Below are positions 61,340-64,000 of a DNA stretch of 64,000 nucleotides, in pieces (the stretch's first letter is position 1; every line of letters begins with the position of its first letter). The stretch comes from Anisus vortex (lineage: Eukaryota > Mollusca > Gastropoda > Planorbidae): NCBI GenBank assembly GCA_949126835.1, contig OX421507.1:8522121-8586120 (forward strand), written 5' to 3'. A program made the position numbers and the translations under genes. Under the pieces are notes generated by a model, which ran no database searches, was not told the DNA's origin, and saw nothing but the letters and a program-made list of their open reading frames with translations.

Positions 61340-61780
61340 TGCCGAGACAAAAGAACTGGTATTGTATTGTATTTCCGCTTCTGTACCAGTGGGTGGGCCT
61401 CAAAGAGGCGAAGTGTAGAAACAACAAGTGGGCCTATGTTTGCATCAGGAGCACTCTGGTGGGCTAACGCATGGGGGACTGCCCCCGATGCGCGTCCAAG
61501 ACTTATTGCACCGCCGAGAGGCCCCCCCGAGGATCGGTGTGGAGGAAGCAATGAGCGCGGCGTTCCCGCCTCAACCCCTCCATGGTGCCTGGTTGCCCAT
61601 ATCTTTATTATGGGATTTGCGCTACCGGGTTGACATTGTAGGAGAATTCCACAGTGGGGAAAAATAGTGCCTGTGGCTGCCGAAACCGTACCCTTCGGCG
61701 TGCCATGGGGTGGCTGGCGCTCGGACACCCCCCTCCCCGTACCCTTGGTTCACCCCTGAACTTCGTTACGCCCTGGACAA
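61340..61780 (-). repeat. GC-rich repeat family 'G', copy 3
   Basis: Read on the minus strand from 61780: ccagggcgtaacgaagttca, ggggtgaacc, ggcaaccaggcaccatggag, gggttgaggcgg, cattgcttcc, gtcttggacgc, ccccatgcgttagccc, ggtacagaagcgg. The landmarks from caggcacca onward follow copy 1 in order and nearly in spacing. Overlapping open frames on both strands (up to 134 codons) reflect the GC content and show no domain. Confidence 0.55.
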
Positions 61781-62107
61781 GAGCCGTATACATATATACG
61801 GATATTTATATAAAATATGTATAAAATATTCGTATTTTTTTGTTTGAGGCAATTATAGTATGGTAGCCTATTGCAAACTTTAAAAAAAAATACATATATA
61901 TAGAAATATATCCATTGCTTAAATTTTGGATTTTCCTTTTATTCATTTTCTTAGTAATGTTTTGTTTCATATGGGGATGCATATTCACTAATCGAACAAT
62001 CCCTTAAAAAATGTTTTCGTTGTGCATTATGGCTAGCCTTACGAAGATTTTGGCCTTTGCAGCCCATAAATTAATAAATGAACAAAAGTGAATTTAATTT
62101 AAAGGAT
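61781..62107. other. Intergenic, nothing recognised
   Basis: AT-rich sequence between the GC-rich repeat and the MITE at 62.1 kb. Confidence 0.35.
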
Positions 62108-62416
62108 ATACCATAGACTATAATAAGATGGACCGCTTGCTCTATTTTTAGAGCTTAAATGTACTTTTTTCCCCGTGCGCAACCAATAAGGCTGTCTTTA
62201 ATTACATCTACGCTCCTCGTTGTTTCTTAAATGTTTCCGCTGTATAGAACTTTCGATTTTAATTTTAATTTTTCATTGAGAAAATCGAGCGATTCAATAA
62301 AACGGAAGTGCAAAGGAAACAACGAATCGGAAATTCCGAACAGCAGTCTTTCGAGTCATCATAAGCTTAGGCAGAAATACTAAAGCAAGCGGTCCATGTG
62401 TATTATAGTATATGGA
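62108..62416. mobile_element. MITE with about 35-bp imperfect inverted repeats
   Basis: Left: taccatagactataataaga then tggaccgcttgctctattt. Right, reverse-complemented: tccatatactataatacaca then tggaccgcttgctttagta. The inner parts (agagctt / taagctt) also pair. TA flanks both ends, suggesting a Tc1/mariner-type target. About 310 bp, non-coding. Confidence 0.75.
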
Positions 62417-62975
62417 TATACAATAGGGACAAATATGACGTTAGTCAGATGCGTTCAATAAGGATTTTTAAAAGCGCACCAAAAGGTTTTAATAAAAAAA
62501 TACCATGTAAAACTGATTGTTTAAGTTGGGGCGGGACGATGAGCTGCAAAATTGATTGAGTGTGCTGTCATTAGCACTATCTCTGTGTCTAGTTCTAGCT
62601 CGATAGGCTGAAGTTGGCCAATTATCCTTTCGTAGATTTTGTTGCCAAAAAACATACAAAATAAAGTTTGTCAAAATGAATATAAAAAATTTAAATGGCA
62701 AAGTTTAGTTGTCTAAAAATGACTAAATTTTTGCGATAAAAACATCAACAAAGAATGACTGCTTTTAAAAACCTTTCAAACCTTAAAATGACTAGTGTAG
62801 TTAACTTCCTCATTTTCTTGTACATAAAAAGGGGATTATGTGATTAACTAAAAGAAAAGCCGCCTTTATTTATGTATTACGCCCGCTCTCTATACCAGAA
62901 AAAACCAATCACAGCATTGACAATGATGCAAGCCTATACAATGTCGATGTCAAATCGCAAACCACGAAACCACCC

Positions 62976-63368
62976 TTACAAACTAAACTCATGAACATCT
63001 ACCGTTCCTCCAATGCGAACGGTATAAATACTTTGCGGGGGCAACAGTGTTGTGTAATTATGATAGAGCACTCCATCTATAAAAGTTAAAACGTATTTGG
63101 ACTGGAAAAGTAAATGAAGCTCAAACGGCTGATTTAACTTCATGGAGTATGTGTAGTCTATACGCCTAAGGTTCGAACTGTCCCAATTCCCATTGACAAG
63201 GCTTGACACAATCAAGTACTTTCTGAAGCATGAATTAACTGAGCAGTTCCAATAGTCGGCACAAGTGTCATCGCATCTTGCTCTTAAATGATAAGTTATG
63301 TTGCCATCTCTAGTCAGAAAGTCCAAAATGAAGCTGTCATATTTCAAAGGAGTAGCCTTGACGTAAAC
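62976..63368 (-). CDS. Galectin-domain protein, last exon (5' part off the right edge)
   Basis: Exon with acceptor aatttgcag at 63369-63370, 130 codons and TAA at 62976-62978. The C-terminal half matches a galectin carbohydrate-recognition domain: NWDSSNLRRIDYTYSMKLNQ, PFELHLLFQSKYVLTFIDGV, LYHNYTTLLPPQSIYTVRIG, GTVDVHEFSL. These correspond to the family's WG-E-R, PF--G--FE, F-V-(V/I)-NG-H, F-HR-P and I-GDV positions. Ligand residues are altered: W-D in place of W-G, and N-Y where H-R is usual. Four Cys lie close together (exon residues 32, 36, 42, 47) and three N-glycosylation sequons occur (NIT, NCS, NYT), which would suit an extracellular protein. Typical galectins are cytosolic and lack these. 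Upstream exons or a signal peptide are not in the window, so overall architecture is unknown. Confidence 0.75.
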   Translation of the reverse strand, partial: VYVKATPLKYDSFILDFLTRDGNITYHLRARCDDTCADYWNCSVNSCFRKYLIVSSLVNGNWDSSNLRRIDYTYSMKLNQPFELHLLFQSKYVLTFIDGVLYHNYTTLLPPQSIYTVRIGGTVDVHEFSL

Positions 63369-63569
63369 CTGCAAATTTAAATTGTAAACACATTAATTTT
63401 TGTGGAACTTCGAATATAGAGCATAAAGAATAAACGATAAGTATAAATCGAACAAATATAATTTGTTTCTATAATTCAATAGGTATAATAATGTGTAAAA
63501 AAAAAATAAAAAAAAAATAAAAGAACATTGTCACGACTTACGCTTCTCCTATTCTTGTAGAAAAGTAAA

Positions 63570-64000
63570 CAAGCTGGGGCGCGAAGGCGAGTGTGTTAAG
63601 GAACCTCTATCTATGAGCGGTGAGGCCCAATATTGATTACAGCCTCCGGTGCAAGTCTACGCTTCTGGTTCGGCATTAAAAGCGCTGGAGTCTGTGCAAA
63701 CTCAAGCCCTCAGAATAATCGGAGTCACTTTGAAAACAGCCCCAAATGACTGCGTGGAAATCGTGGCAAACGTACCGCCACTCTGCAAAACCAGGAAACG
63801 AGCCTTTATCAATGCATTCGAGCGGTAGGCCTATAAGCGACTGGAAAAATACTTGTCTCTCAGGATTTGAGCTGATTCCTGGGAGGGTAGAATGTGGATC
63901 TCTATGCAGTCCTTCTTACACCACGCAACGAGCCTGAGTGATCAAACTCTCATGGGACTGCATGCCCCTATGGACAGGAGGGAGTCGTCCGCCACACATT
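63570..64000 (+). pseudogene. LINE reverse-transcriptase C-terminal / pre-RNase H fragment, runs off right edge
   Basis: Plus-strand reading: VYASGSALKALESVQTQALR, IIGVTLKTAPNDCVEIVANV, PPLCKTRKRAFINAFER-stop, KRLEKYL, a stop, then HATSLSDQTLMGLHAPMDRR. The S-ALK-LESVQ-QALRI--G--KT-P pattern is the region between RT and RNase H in I/Jockey-like non-LTR elements. It has stop codons, so it is decayed. Probably within the upstream intron of the galectin-domain gene. Confidence 0.75.

Noticed and set aside
61324..61728. 134-residue minus-strand protein
   Set aside because: It falls in GC-rich repeat copy 3 with equally long frames on the opposite strand; copies 1 and 2 do not keep this frame.

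Overview
This is a 64 kb piece of an AT-rich metazoan nuclear genome. Genes are split by many short exons with GT/AG borders, and introns and intergenic DNA are filled with tRNA-derived SINEs, 5'-truncated non-LTR retrotransposons and small inverted-repeat DNA transposons. Protein similarity (a conserved animal gene set, moderately diverged from vertebrate versions) and the repeat style suggest an invertebrate. A gastropod mollusc is my best guess, but the sequence alone does not prove it. I see no prokaryotic operon, CRISPR array or rRNA gene.

Layout from left to right. (1) 1-10.34 kb, minus: the first 13 coding exons of a DHX36/RHAU-type DEAH-box helicase; the gene runs off the left edge. 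A hAT-type element with a perfect 8-bp target duplication sits about 230 bp upstream of its start codon. (2) 10.5-16.7 kb: repeat-rich intergenic DNA with nested SINEs. (3) 19.78-25.72 kb, minus: a complete five-exon TPRG1/TPRG1L (Mover)-type hSac2-domain gene, probably with a long AT-rich 3' UTR below it. (4) 26.3-27.6 kb: two separate LINE fragments. (5) 28.33-32.8 kb, plus: MICOS10 (Mic10), with two competing in-frame last exons. (6) 33.97-38.65 kb, minus: complete five-exon POLR2D (RPB4), convergent with MICOS10. (7) 38.75-42.7 kb: nested transposons and a LINE reverse transcriptase fragment. (8) 45.50-53.49 kb, minus: complete nine-exon SLC35A4-type nucleotide-sugar transporter-family gene. 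(9) 54-62.5 kb: a transposon graveyard, including an apparent 2.9 kb composite insertion in a LINE RNase H region. (10) 62.98-63.37 kb, minus: the last exon of a galectin-domain protein whose upstream exons lie beyond the right edge.

The host genes are unrelated housekeeping or membrane functions (G-quadruplex helicase, synaptic-vesicle-type protein, mitochondrial cristae organiser, RNA polymerase II subunit, Golgi transporter family). They do not form a shared pathway. The least explained material is repeat biology: a diverged GC-rich repeat family with three copies (13.1, 39.3 and 61.4 kb), tandem arrays that appear to have grown from single units of dispersed repeats, and a palindrome-ended element at 24.3-25.1 kb enclosing a tRNA-like sequence. 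All exon borders were read by eye from reading frame and splice consensus. They match each other in phase, but none has been tested against transcripts.
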